From JAUZRW01 sp964549915 (GTDB lineage: Bacteria > Chloroflexota > Anaerolineae > Aggregatilineales > Phototrophicaceae), in contig CAZJWX010000001.1 of NCBI GenBank assembly GCA_964549915.1, forward strand, positions 124,001-188,000: 64,000 nucleotides of DNA, written 5' to 3'. Below the pieces are notes generated by a model. It was not told the DNA's origin. It searched no databases and saw only the letters and a list, made by a program, of their open reading frames with translations. Position numbers and translations under genes: made by a program. Positions 53,881 through 62,873 of this stretch are shown one piece after another (within the stretch, counting starts at the first letter, position 1; the number at the start of each line of letters is the position of its first letter).

Positions 53881-54507
53881 ATGGACGTGAAAATTCACGG
53901 CAAGCAGATTGACATCACCCCGGAATTCGAATCATACACCCAAGAGAAGTTGAGCAAGCTCAATCGTTATCTCCCCAACATTCGCAGCATCGAAGTAGAA
54001 ATGCGTGAGGAGCACAATAATCGCGGCCCACACGTAATATCAGCGCAGATCACGCTGCGCCATGCACGCGGCGCGATTCTGCGCACGGAAGAGCGTATGG
54101 AGAAAGAGGATTACAACACGGCGCGGGCGGTGCTGCTTGCTGCCAGTGATAAGATGTATCGCCGCATCCGTCGCTTCAAGGGGAAGCGGCGCAGCAAGCG
54201 GATGCGCGAGGCCTACGGTGCGACACCCGAAGAGCTGGCATTGGCGGAACCGCTGCCAGAAGATGTCCCTGAAGCGAATGGTGCAATCGCGCCCGTCGTT
54301 GCGGAGGAAACAGACGGAACGGCATTCGACATCGTGCGTCGCAAGCGCGTGCTGCTGAATCCGATGTACGAAGATGAAGCGATTGAACAGATGGAATTGC
54401 TGGGGCACACGTTCTTCCTCTTCTTCAATGCAGAGACGGAGAGCATGAACGTCGTCTACAAACGCGCGAACGGTGGCTACGGGTTGTTGATCCCCGAAGT
54501 TGCCTGA
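53881..54507 (+). CDS. hpf: Ribosome hibernation promoting factor, long form
   Basis: The 208-residue protein has the HPF/RaiA N-terminal domain (about 1-105; MDVKIHGKQIDITPEFESYTQEKL and KEDYNTARAVLLAASDKM). A linker follows, and then the C-terminal dimerisation domain of long HPF (about 150-205; VRRKRVLLNPMYEDEAIEQMELLGHTFFLFFNAET). The long form joins two 70S ribosomes into an inactive 100S pair in starvation. TTGGAGG precedes the ATG. Its terminator is inside the 3' end of the convergent glycosyltransferase gene. Confidence 0.96.
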   Translation: MDVKIHGKQIDITPEFESYTQEKLSKLNRYLPNIRSIEVEMREEHNNRGPHVISAQITLRHARGAILRTEERMEKEDYNTARAVLLAASDKMYRRIRRFKGKRRSKRMREAYGATPEELALAEPLPEDVPEANGAIAPVVAEETDGTAFDIVRRKRVLLNPMYEDEAIEQMELLGHTFFLFFNAETESMNVVYKRANGGYGLLIPEVA

Positions 54508-54529
54508 GCTACAGCCAAATAGCAAGACT

Positions 54530-55318
54530 TCACGGGATGCCTGCGGGTGTCCCGTTTTTGTTGTGCAGGCCGTGCCACCGCTGCGCCAGCAGCCGCGTCT
54601 TGCGAAATTCGTACCAGGCCATCAACGCCGAGAGACGCAGCCCGTGCAGGCCGTCGCGGTAGCCCTTGAGCGTGACGAAGCGCCACAAGAAGTGCCGAAT
54701 GGGTTGGGTCAGCGGAGTATAGAGCTTGGGACGAATTCCCTGTTCGTAGAGGATCTCCGCCTCGTAGCGCAGGTATTTGCGCTGTTTCGCCCGAAATTGG
54801 GCGACGTTATCGTAATTGTAGTGGATGAAGGCGTTTCGCAGCGTGCCTTCTGCGCCATCCAACAAGACGACCTCATGCACGGTACGCTCCGGGTCGTAGT
54901 GCGCTGCTCCCGCCTTCAGCAAGCGCGTCTGATAGTCGGGGAACCAACCCGCTCCCAACGTCAACCTGCCGAAGAGGTAGTTATGGCGGGGGATGCGCCA
55001 ACCCGCGCAGCCCCCCGCTTCGATGACGGTCAGGATTTCGTCGCGCAGGCCGGGTGTTACGCGCTCGTCAGCATCGACGAACAGCACATAATCTGTCTGG
55101 CCTGTCACGGCAGCCAGGGCGGCGTTGCGTTGTGCGGCATAGTTGGCAAATTCGTGCTGGATCACGTCCGCCCCGGCTTGCTGCGCGAGAGCGATGGTCT
55201 GGTCTGTGCTGAACGAGTCGAAGACCAGTCGCGCATCAGCGAAGGTGAGCGTTTCAAGGCAGTCGGCGATGTGCCGTTCTTCGTTGTAGGTCAGCACTAT
55301 GGCGGTGAGATGCGTCAT
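54530..55318 (-). CDS. GT2 family glycosyltransferase (WaaE/KdtX-like)
   Basis: The 262-residue enzyme has the GT-A fold of family 2: AIVLTYNEERHIADC at the N-terminus, SFSTDQT as the first acidic motif, and VDADERV as the DxD-like metal site near residue 80. The C-terminal part has a GFRL-like helix and Arg/Trp-rich end typical of the WaaE branch. It should transfer a sugar to a surface polysaccharide or lipid. The start codon overlaps the stop of the next gene upstream (ATGA), so the two glycosyltransferases are translated together. An earlier in-frame ATG at 55330 is less likely. Confidence 0.88.
   Translation of the reverse strand: MTHLTAIVLTYNEERHIADCLETLTFADARLVFDSFSTDQTIALAQQAGADVIQHEFANYAAQRNAALAAVTGQTDYVLFVDADERVTPGLRDEILTVIEAGGCAGWRIPRHNYLFGRLTLGAGWFPDYQTRLLKAGAAHYDPERTVHEVVLLDGAEGTLRNAFIHYNYDNVAQFRAKQRKYLRYEAEILYEQGIRPKLYTPLTQPIRHFLWRFVTLKGYRDGLHGLRLSALMAWYEFRKTRLLAQRWHGLHNKNGTPAGIP
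54532..54559 (+). terminator. hpf terminator embedded in the convergent glycosyltransferase gene
   Basis: ACGGGA (54532-54537) pairs with TCCCGT (54550-54555), extended by weaker pairs, and the plus strand continues TTTTT. It lies 25 bases after the hpf stop and inside the last codons of the gene on the other strand. Confidence 0.7.
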
Positions 55319-56253
55319 ATCTGTGCCCATTCTCGCACAGTTTGATATGCCTGTATGACTGCATCCGGCGCGCCCTCAGCCTGTGCCTGCTGCATCTTGC
55401 GGCGCATCCCAGCGGCAACCAACCACCTGGCGACCTGGACTTTCCACGCAGGGTAATGCTTCTGGTAGAGGATGAGGCGGCTCTGCCACAGATTGCGGAT
55501 GCTGCGCGGTCTGGCCTGTCCGGTACTTTGCCCCACTAAATGCACGACATGGGCGCGGGGGTCGCAGAGGATGCGCCAGCCTGCCTTGCGAATGCGCCAC
55601 TGCCAATCGACCTCTTCGCCGTACATGAAGAACTGCTCATCGAACATGCCCGTTTGCAGAATCACCTCGCGGCGCAGCATCATCGTCGCACCCAGCATGA
55701 AATCCACTGCAAACGGCGTGTCGCCTGTGTAGAGTGCCCTGGGGTAGCGCCCGTTGAAGCGCCCTTCGATGAAGCGCCCCGGCGTGGGAAAGAACTCGAC
55801 CCACAACTGGCGCAATCCAGGGAAGGCGAAGGCCGAATGTTGAAAGCTGCCGTCGGCATAGCTCAGGCGTGCTCCTGTGACGCCAATATCCGGCGTGGAG
55901 AGAAGCGTATCGAAGAGGCGGCGAGTCGCGCCCGGTTGGGTGAGCGTGTCGGGATTCAAGAGGTACACGGCACGCGGCAGTTCCTGCGGCGGGGTATCTT
56001 GCCCGAAGCCAAGGGCACGCATCCCGGCGTTGTTGCTGCGCCCGAAGCCGAGGTTCTCTTCGCTGGCGATCATCTGCACCTGCGGGAAGTGTTCGCGCAC
56101 GGCGCTCACCGTGTCATCTGCCGAGGCGCTGTCCACCACGACGACTTTCGCGCTGAGTCCGCTCCCGTCCAGGTCGGCGTACAGGGTGCGCAGGGCATCC
56201 AGCACCAGGTCGCGCACGTTCCAGGTGACGATGATGACCGCCAGATCGACCAT
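55315..56253 (-). CDS. GT2 family glycosyltransferase (rhamnosyl-transferase-like)
   Basis: The 312-residue enzyme belongs to the GT2 branch of WbbL/rhamnosyltransferases. AVIIVTWNVRDLV starts the fold, VVDSASADDTV gives the first Asp motif, NLGFGRSNNAGM is characteristic of this branch, and LLNPDTL near residue 97 is the DxD-type metal site. FMYGEEVDWQWRIRKAGW near 205 supplies the catalytic base Glu/Asp and helix. It likely adds a deoxy-hexose to a cell-surface glycan. It starts at a TGATG junction with the lipoprotein gene upstream, so the run of four minus-strand genes from 58763 is probably one operon. Confidence 0.9.
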   Translation of the reverse strand: MVDLAVIIVTWNVRDLVLDALRTLYADLDGSGLSAKVVVVDSASADDTVSAVREHFPQVQMIASEENLGFGRSNNAGMRALGFGQDTPPQELPRAVYLLNPDTLTQPGATRRLFDTLLSTPDIGVTGARLSYADGSFQHSAFAFPGLRQLWVEFFPTPGRFIEGRFNGRYPRALYTGDTPFAVDFMLGATMMLRREVILQTGMFDEQFFMYGEEVDWQWRIRKAGWRILCDPRAHVVHLVGQSTGQARPRSIRNLWQSRLILYQKHYPAWKVQVARWLVAAGMRRKMQQAQAEGAPDAVIQAYQTVREWAQI

Positions 56254-57317
56254 CAGTCTGCCACCGATGTGAAATCCAGCCCCGTTTCGCGCAGGAAGGC
56301 CGCGAGTTCCGCGAAATCTGCTGCTTCCGCTGCGATGAACTGCCCTTCGCCGAAGAGATCGCGCAGGGTTATCGCGTCGGCGGATTCGGTGACCTCGGCG
56401 GCTGGCGTCGCTTCTGCAGTTGCTTCGGCTTCCGGCGTGGCTTCCAGGTTCAAACCCGCTGCCTCCAATTCGAACATGGCTTCCGTCAGCGTGTTGATGA
56501 CTTCCAGCGAGACATCATAGGAGAAATAAAGCACCCCATAGGGGAAGACAGGAGATGTCGCCAGCAGATTGATATTCTCTTCCAGCGTTTCGTCGGCATC
56601 TTGCGCTGCTTCCCAGGCAATCTGGCGCAAGCCGATGGCATCACAGCTCCCATCCTGCAAGCCAGCCAGCAAAGCATCCTGGTCATCAACTTCGTTGATG
56701 TCCTCGAAGTCCATGATGCTCAGGTCGTTCGCGCTCAGCAGAAGCGTCGGCAGCGTCCACGAGTAGAGATCCTCCAGGGCGATGCGGCAGAAGGTGCGCC
56801 CTGGTAGCTGCGCAGCGGCGGCATCTGCGTTCTCGAAATCTGCCTCGAAACTCGCCAGCAGGACTCCCGCTTCCCCGGTCAGGCTGTCGCGTCCGACTTC
56901 GCGGGTGATCTGCACGCGTGGGACGCCACAATCCTGCAAGGCAGCGACCCCCGCGGCAAAGTCGCGCAGCCAGACCATCGTGGCATTGCCCGGGGTTGCG
57001 TTGCACAGCCCAGATAGGGCTTCTGCCTGGGATCGCACGAATTCGACCTCAACCGCAAGTTCGCCAATTTCCGAGAGCTGCCCCGCCAGAGCCTGGGCAA
57101 CAGCTTGATTCTGTTCCGCAACCAGCACGAATCGTACCGGATTGCCTGCATCCATGCCCGCCGGGACGGATGTCGCGACATCGGGCAGGGGCGTCGATAC
57201 CGGCGTGCTGGTGCTGGTGGGGCGGATTGTGGCTGTGGGTTCTTCGGCTATGCCACCGCCGCAGGCCGCCAGCATGAAAACCGCAATGATTGCCGAAAAC
57301 CAGCGCGTGAGTGCCAT
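56253..57317 (-). CDS. Lipoprotein resembling a phosphonate-type (PhnD-like) binding protein
   Basis: The 354-residue precursor has a lipobox MLAAC near residue 19, a short Thr/Pro stalk and a periplasmic-binding-protein-like body. NPVRFVLVAEQNQAVAQALAGQL near 62 resembles the start of a type 2 binding fold, VLLASFEADFENA and FPYGVLYFSYDVS resemble its later strands, and an Ala/Glu/Thr insert lies near 300. It resembles PhnD/SphX-like solute-binding lipoproteins, but no transporter permease or ATPase is encoded nearby, so transport is unproven. ATG 57317 has AGGCGAG upstream; an in-frame start at 57359 is less likely. Confidence 0.6.
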   Translation of the reverse strand: MALTRWFSAIIAVFMLAACGGGIAEEPTATIRPTSTSTPVSTPLPDVATSVPAGMDAGNPVRFVLVAEQNQAVAQALAGQLSEIGELAVEVEFVRSQAEALSGLCNATPGNATMVWLRDFAAGVAALQDCGVPRVQITREVGRDSLTGEAGVLLASFEADFENADAAAAQLPGRTFCRIALEDLYSWTLPTLLLSANDLSIMDFEDINEVDDQDALLAGLQDGSCDAIGLRQIAWEAAQDADETLEENINLLATSPVFPYGVLYFSYDVSLEVINTLTEAMFELEAAGLNLEATPEAEATAEATPAAEVTESADAITLRDLFGEGQFIAAEAADFAELAAFLRETGLDFTSVAD

Positions 57318-57365
57318 CGCAGACTCGCCTTTCTGTAACGTGAAGACCAGACTCAGCATAACACG

Positions 57366-58763
57366 TCAGCGGCGAACCGTGCCGGAAGAATCCCCGATGA
57401 AGACCTCGACGGGTTCCACGAAGGCATTGGTCACGCTGATGCCGACCTGTTCGTGGATTAACCCCGCCCAGCACGTCTGCGGATTGGCGAATTCGTTGAT
57501 TTCCGTCAGGCGGATGGCTCCCCACACTTCAGCGCTGCTGTTCGGTGGCAAATACTGAAATTCGCGCCCGGTATCTTCGTCAATCAGGGTCACCAGATCA
57601 TCGGCGCTGCCCACCGCCCAGCGATAGGGGAAGGAAGCCAGCGATGTATCGCACTGAATGCCCACACGCCATGCCCCCGGTTCTTCCAGGGCATCCAGCG
57701 AGGAGGCGAGTTGTTCTTGCTGGTAAACGGTGCCCGGTGCGGGGCCAGTCGTTCGGATGGGCACTTCGCTGTAATTGCGCACGGTCAACCGGAAGACCAG
57801 CAGGTCGCCTCGCGGCACGCTGATCGTATTCACGTTGACGGCTTCGGGCAACTCTGGCAGCGCGATTCGGTCGCCGATGGCCTGGGCATCGCTGTAGAAG
57901 CGCTCTTCGTAGGCCTGCGACACATAGAAGACATCAGCATCAACGGCCTGTGGCGCGATTTCGGCGCGGGGTTTGCCCCCCAGGGTGATCGTCAACTGCG
58001 CTTCGCGGCGGGTGCGCTGGCCTTCGTCATCCTGCGCAACGGCGACAACCGTGTAGGTGCCGTCGGGCGGTGGGTCTTGTCCCAGGTCAACGCCCCCCGC
58101 ATAGTCGAAGATGCGGCGGCGCCCCTCGCCGTCGGCTGCGTCGACTCGCTGCTCGGCAATCGGGAAGCGTTGCCCTTCGTCGCCCAGCAGAACCACATCT
58201 AACTCGGCGTCTTTTTCCAGGTAGATGTTGATCACGATGCGGTCATTCACGCCGTCCTGATTGGGCGTGAAGACATCGTTGCCCAGGGTGAAGGTGCTCA
58301 TGATCGGCAGCGGCACATCGGCTTCGGCAATGGTCAGCGTGCCGCTGGCTTCTTCGCGTTCGTCGTCATTTTCGGCGATCAAACGCCAGGTGTAGTCGCC
58401 GTTGGGCAGCAAGCGCCGCTCCACCGTGCCGGGGATCATCTCATCGACAAGCGTGAAGCCATCGACCACGCCGCTGAACTGCACGGCATAATCACGGGCG
58501 ATGCGTTCTTCCGCATCACGGAAGATGTACTGCGTGCCGTCTGCTGCTTCGAAGAGAATCGTCACCCGGGCATTGCGTGAGACTTCGTAGCGGAAGGTCG
58601 TGATGTCATTGACGCCATCGGCATTGGGGGTGATTTGTGGGTCGTCAAATTCGGCTGACAGAACCAGTGGCAAATTCGGCTGGATCAACAAGCTGCCGAT
58701 CCCCAGCACCAGCGCCAGCCCGATCACTGCTGCGAGGATTGTCAACCAGATTGGGAAGCGCAT
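57366..58763 (-). CDS. Membrane-anchored protein with FlgD-like Ig domains
   Basis: The 465-residue protein has an N-terminal membrane helix (WLTILAAVIGLALVLGIGSLLI), so the rest is outside. Two beta domains carry ITPNADGVND and FTPNQDGVND, the Ca-binding-type motif of FlgD-like and gliding-motility C-terminal domains, each followed by strands ending GDYTWRLIAE or GTYTVVAVAQ. A further domain of about 170 residues with three Cys is unassigned. No catalytic residues are seen. It is the first gene of the minus-strand run with the lipoprotein and two glycosyltransferases, suggesting an envelope glycan role. Confidence 0.7.
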   Translation of the reverse strand: MRFPIWLTILAAVIGLALVLGIGSLLIQPNLPLVLSAEFDDPQITPNADGVNDITTFRYEVSRNARVTILFEAADGTQYIFRDAEERIARDYAVQFSGVVDGFTLVDEMIPGTVERRLLPNGDYTWRLIAENDDEREEASGTLTIAEADVPLPIMSTFTLGNDVFTPNQDGVNDRIVINIYLEKDAELDVVLLGDEGQRFPIAEQRVDAADGEGRRRIFDYAGGVDLGQDPPPDGTYTVVAVAQDDEGQRTRREAQLTITLGGKPRAEIAPQAVDADVFYVSQAYEERFYSDAQAIGDRIALPELPEAVNVNTISVPRGDLLVFRLTVRNYSEVPIRTTGPAPGTVYQQEQLASSLDALEEPGAWRVGIQCDTSLASFPYRWAVGSADDLVTLIDEDTGREFQYLPPNSSAEVWGAIRLTEINEFANPQTCWAGLIHEQVGISVTNAFVEPVEVFIGDSSGTVRR

Positions 58764-58839
58764 AGGCGTCTCACTCGCTCTCGTCCGAAAACGGCATCAG
58801 TCTACAAAGGGCATACCCCCAGGGCAAGTGGCAACCCGC

Positions 58840-58868
58840 TTTACACAGCCCCCGCGCAGGAGTACACT
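58840..58868 (+). promoter_or_regulatory. Promoter for lon
   Basis: TTTACA (58840-58845) and TACACT (58863-58868) are 17 bases apart. The predicted start near 58875 gives a leader of about 40 bases. No CIRCE element is seen. Confidence 0.6.
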
Positions 58869-58914
58869 AGCGTCTTCATTTGCTGACCGTAGCGCTCAAT
58901 GTGTGACCAGAACG

Positions 58915-61389
58915 ATGACCGAGAAAACGGGCGAACTCGCCTTTGACCGTATCCTGAACGCTGTGCCTGACTCGCAGCAAGAGATGATCCTGCCGCTGAT
59001 GCGCGTCCATGACGAGGTGCTGCTGCCACACAGCATCGCGCCCCTGCCGCTGGAAGATGACGAGACGATCAATCGCACCGTCGCGGCGGAAGTCATCGCC
59101 GGGGAGCAGACGGTGCTCTTCGTCAACGCGGAATTTGCGGCCAGGAACGGAACGTCTGATAAGCCGCTGATCGGCACAGAAACCGCTGTGTTGGATATGA
59201 CCGACGAGCCGGAATACCCGACTCTGCTGATGGTGCAGGGCAGGCGGCGCGTGCAGTTCCTCAGCATTGCGCAGGAGAACCCCATCCCACTTGCCAGGGT
59301 GCGCCTGCTGCACGAAACCATTGAGGACATCGACGAATTGACCTCCCTGCGTGCGACGGCGCTGGAATACTTCGAGGACCTGGTCGAGCGCAACGACGCC
59401 TTCGACGACGGCGTGATCGAATATGTCTTCACGCTGGAAGACGACGCTGAATTCACCGATGTGCTGGCTGCCGCTCTGCCGCTGACCCTCGCTGAACGCC
59501 AGGAATTGCTCAACGAACTGAATCTCAACCGGAGACTGCGCCGCCTGCTGGAGATGATGCAGCGTTCGATTGGCGCGATGGATGTGCGCGACGATGTCAA
59601 CGAGCAAGTGCAGGATGAAATCGCCCGGGCGCAGCGTGAAATGTACCTGCGCGAGCAGATGCGCGTCATCCAGCAAGAACTGGGCGAGTTCGACTCGTAC
59701 GAAGACGAACTGCGCGTGCTGCGCGAGCGAATCCTGGAGGCGCAGCTTCCTGAAGAAGCCCAGCAGCAGGCCATGCGCGAACTCAGCCGCCTGAACACCA
59801 TGTCCCCCATGACGCCGGAAGCGACGGTGATTCGCACCTATCTCGATTGGCTGCTGGATGTCCCCTGGCAGCAGGAGACCAAAGACCGCCTGAACCTGCC
59901 CTATGCCGAGAAAGTGCTCAATGCCGAGCATTACGGCCTGGAGAAGGTGAAGGAGCGCGTGCTGGAGCATATCGCTGTGCGCAAGATGGCTGGCAGCAAG
60001 ATGCGCACGCCGATCCTCTGTTTTGTGGGGCCGCCGGGGGTCGGCAAGACCTCCCTGGGCAAGACCATCGCCAGGGCGCTGGGGCGCGAATTTGTGCGGA
60101 TGAGCCTGGGCGGGGTGCGCGACGAGGCCGAGATTCGCGGGCATCGCCGCACTTACATCGGCGCGTTACCAGGGCGCATCATCCAGACGATGAAACGCGC
60201 CGGGACGGTCAATCCGCTCTTCATGCTGGATGAGATCGACAAGCTCAGCGAAGATTATCGTGGTGATCCGGCGGCGGCCTTGTTGGAAGTGCTCGACCCG
60301 GAGCAGAACCACGAGTTCGCCGATCATTACCTGGAAGTGCCCTACGATCTCTCCAAAGTGCTCTTCATCGCGACGGCGAATGACCTCTATCCGCTGCCGG
60401 AAGCCCTGGTGGATCGTATGGAGATCATTGAGTTCACGCCTTATACCGAGGAAGAGAAGCTGGAAATCGCCCGGCGCTTCCTGATCCCAAAGCAGTTGAA
60501 GGCGCACGGCATCGCGCGGCGTGGCATACAGTTTCAGGAGAATGCCCTGCGCCACATCATCCAGCATTACACGCTGGAAGCCGGGGTGCGCAACCTGGAG
60601 CGCGAAATCGCCAATGTCTGCCGCAAGATCACCAAGCTGGCCGCCCTGCGCAAACCGTACCCCAAGCGCATCACGCCCAATCTGGTGACGCGCTATCTGG
60701 GTGCACCCTACCTGCTCGACTCGCACCTGAACCGCGTGGACAGCATCGGGCTGGTGACGGGCATGGTGTGGACTCCGTCGGGTGGTGATACGCAGATCAT
60801 TGAAACGGCGCTGCTGCCCGGCAAAGGCGGCCTGACGCTCACCGGTCAACTCGGTGATGTGCTGCAAGAATCGGCGCAAATCGCCCTGAACTACACCCGC
60901 TCACGCGCAGATGATTTCGACCTGCCGCACGATGACTTCGAGAATTACGACGTACACATTCACATGCCGGAAGGTGCCGTCCCCAAAGATGGCCCCTCGG
61001 CTGGCATCACGCTGGCCACGGCGATCATTTCGGTATTCACGGAACGGGCGGTTCGCAGCGATTTCGCCATGACGGGCGAGATTACCCTGCGCGGCTTCGT
61101 CCTGCCTGTGGGTGGCATCAAGGAGAAGCTGCTGGCGGCGCGGCGGCGCAGCATCAAGAATATCATCCTGCCGCACGAAAATGAGAAAGACCTGGCGGAT
61201 TTGCCGAAGAACGTCCTGCGCGACCTGAATATTCACCTCGTCAAGAATATGCAGGAAGTCATTGACCTGCTGCTGTTCCCCGCGCCTGAGGTTCGCCAGC
61301 GGGACCTGCAGGCCGAAGCCGAAGAAGACGACGACGAAAACGGCGTACCAGTTGGCGAAGATGCTGAAGTCGCGGATAATGAGGCGTGA
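58915..61389 (+). CDS. lon: ATP-dependent protease Lon (LonA)
   Basis: The 824-residue protease degrades damaged and regulatory proteins in the cytoplasm. It has the N-terminal LON substrate domain (about 22-225), coiled coil, AAA+ module (Walker A GPPGVGKTS from 372, Walker B LFMLDEIDKL, sensor LFIATAND) and C-terminal protease with PKDGPSAG (Ser 695) and GGIKEKLLAARR (Lys near 738). An acidic tail of about 30 residues is unusual but harmless. The frame is open upstream to 58600 because of overlap with the divergent gene; ATG 58915, or the GTG at 58903, is the realistic start. The next gene starts within 40 bases. Confidence 0.95.
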   Translation: MTEKTGELAFDRILNAVPDSQQEMILPLMRVHDEVLLPHSIAPLPLEDDETINRTVAAEVIAGEQTVLFVNAEFAARNGTSDKPLIGTETAVLDMTDEPEYPTLLMVQGRRRVQFLSIAQENPIPLARVRLLHETIEDIDELTSLRATALEYFEDLVERNDAFDDGVIEYVFTLEDDAEFTDVLAAALPLTLAERQELLNELNLNRRLRRLLEMMQRSIGAMDVRDDVNEQVQDEIARAQREMYLREQMRVIQQELGEFDSYEDELRVLRERILEAQLPEEAQQQAMRELSRLNTMSPMTPEATVIRTYLDWLLDVPWQQETKDRLNLPYAEKVLNAEHYGLEKVKERVLEHIAVRKMAGSKMRTPILCFVGPPGVGKTSLGKTIARALGREFVRMSLGGVRDEAEIRGHRRTYIGALPGRIIQTMKRAGTVNPLFMLDEIDKLSEDYRGDPAAALLEVLDPEQNHEFADHYLEVPYDLSKVLFIATANDLYPLPEALVDRMEIIEFTPYTEEEKLEIARRFLIPKQLKAHGIARRGIQFQENALRHIIQHYTLEAGVRNLEREIANVCRKITKLAALRKPYPKRITPNLVTRYLGAPYLLDSHLNRVDSIGLVTGMVWTPSGGDTQIIETALLPGKGGLTLTGQLGDVLQESAQIALNYTRSRADDFDLPHDDFENYDVHIHMPEGAVPKDGPSAGITLATAIISVFTERAVRSDFAMTGEITLRGFVLPVGGIKEKLLAARRRSIKNIILPHENEKDLADLPKNVLRDLNIHLVKNMQEVIDLLLFPAPEVRQRDLQAEAEEDDDENGVPVGEDAEVADNEA

Positions 61390-61424
61390 GGATCGCAGGA
61401 AGAGCCGGGAGGAATCCACCAGCG

Positions 61425-62873
61425 ATGACAAGTGCGGCGGAAATGCAGGCTCAGGTCAAGCAAGGGCGCAGCGTCAATTTCGAACCGCTGCCCGAAGACG
61501 CCGATATTGAGACCATCTCCGAGGCGATGGTCGCTTTTGCCAATACGCATGGCGGCATTGTGCTGCTGGGGGCGAACGGCAAGCATGTCACCGGGGTGGC
61601 GGATCGCCTGCAAGCGACAGATCGCATCATTGAGGCGGCACTTTCTACTGAGCCGCCGTTGATTATCCCCTTGCCGCGTTTGATCATGCTGAACGACAAA
61701 CCGACTGTGATTGTCCAGATTCCCGCCGGGATGCCGCATGTGTACGCCTATAACGGGCGCTATCTCTGGCGTGATGATGCCTATAATGCGCCCTTGCATC
61801 CCCGCGATTTGCGCCGTCTGATGATCGAGCGCGGTGAGATGAATTTCGAGGCCAATGTCGCCGAGGGGGCGACGTTGGAAGACATCGACTGGGAGAAGGC
61901 GCAGGAATACGCCGACAAGCTGACAGGCATGGGTGAGCGCGATGCGCAGGATATATTGCTGCGGCGCGGCTGCCTGCAATTCCGGAGCGGGGAAGTACGC
62001 CCCACCAACGCCGGGATCCTGCTCTTCGGCAAGGAACCGCAGCGGCATATCTTCAGCAGTGATATGACGGCGGTGCGCTTCGCCAGCGAGACTATGAGCG
62101 ATACCTTCAGCCGCCAGGATGTGGGCGGCACCCTGCCCGATCAGATTCGTCGTGCGGAGACCTTCCTCGTCGATCATCTGCGCAAGGAAGTCACCCTGCG
62201 CGAGACGATGGAGCGCGAAGAACTCTACGAATATCCTCTGGAAGCGGCGCGTGAGCTGGTCGTCAACGCCGTCGCCCACCGCGATTACAGCATTCGTGGG
62301 GATAACATTCGCATTTTCGTCTTCAGCAATCGCATGGAAGTCTACAGTCCCGGCGGCCTCCCTGGCCCGATGACGCTGGAGAATCTGCGCGAAGAACGCT
62401 TTTCGCGCAATCCGATCATCGTACAGGTGCTCTCGGATATGGCCTTCATCGAAAAACTGGGCTATGGGGTGGATCGCGTCATCGACTTGATGACGGCGCA
62501 GAACCTGAAACCGCCGGAATTTGAAGAGCGCAGCGGCGGCTTCCGTGTGACCTTGCATAATGCTGCCATCAAACCCCTGCCCGTGAACGACTCGCGCACG
62601 CCGCAGCCGACCCTGCGCTTCGACGGCATTTACGATGGGCAAGAGATTAATCCGCGCCAGGAGGCCGCTCTGGTCTACTTGCATGAGGGGCCGCGTTCGC
62701 GCATCACCAATAGCGACCTCAAGCAGCTTTTCCCGGATGTGCACGCCGAGACGCTGCGCCGCGATCTCGCCGACCTCGTCGAAAAAGGCATCTTCGAGAA
62801 GAAGGGGCAGAAGCGCGGCTCGTATTATGTCCTGAAAAAGCGCAAGCCAGACGCTGCCACAGACGACGCATGA
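61425..62873 (+). CDS. AlbA_2 (Schlafen-type) / HATPase_c_4 transcriptional regulator
   Basis: The 482-residue protein has an N-terminal AlbA_2 domain (about 10-125; VAFANTHGGIVLLGA is its core). A middle stretch is followed by a HATPase_c_4 segment (about 270-360; VNAVAHRDYS and the following GGLPGPMTLENLREERFSRNPIIVQVL). The C-terminal winged helix (about 400-470) contains SDLKQLFPDVHAETLRRDLADLVEKGIF. These proteins are thought to be ATP-dependent DNA-binding regulators; targets unknown. It follows lon closely and its stop overlaps the next start by 4 bases, so it shares a transcript with lon and the LysM lipoprotein. GGGAGGA lies about 12 bases before ATG 61425; an in-frame GTG at 61386 overlaps the lon stop. 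Confidence 0.85.
   Translation: MTSAAEMQAQVKQGRSVNFEPLPEDADIETISEAMVAFANTHGGIVLLGANGKHVTGVADRLQATDRIIEAALSTEPPLIIPLPRLIMLNDKPTVIVQIPAGMPHVYAYNGRYLWRDDAYNAPLHPRDLRRLMIERGEMNFEANVAEGATLEDIDWEKAQEYADKLTGMGERDAQDILLRRGCLQFRSGEVRPTNAGILLFGKEPQRHIFSSDMTAVRFASETMSDTFSRQDVGGTLPDQIRRAETFLVDHLRKEVTLRETMEREELYEYPLEAARELVVNAVAHRDYSIRGDNIRIFVFSNRMEVYSPGGLPGPMTLENLREERFSRNPIIVQVLSDMAFIEKLGYGVDRVIDLMTAQNLKPPEFEERSGGFRVTLHNAAIKPLPVNDSRTPQPTLRFDGIYDGQEINPRQEAALVYLHEGPRSRITNSDLKQLFPDVHAETLRRDLADLVEKGIFEKKGQKRGSYYVLKKRKPDAATDDA

Noticed and set aside
58600..58914. Upstream extension of lon
   Set aside because: It overlaps the divergent gene and contains the likely lon promoter; the Lon domain starts after 58915.
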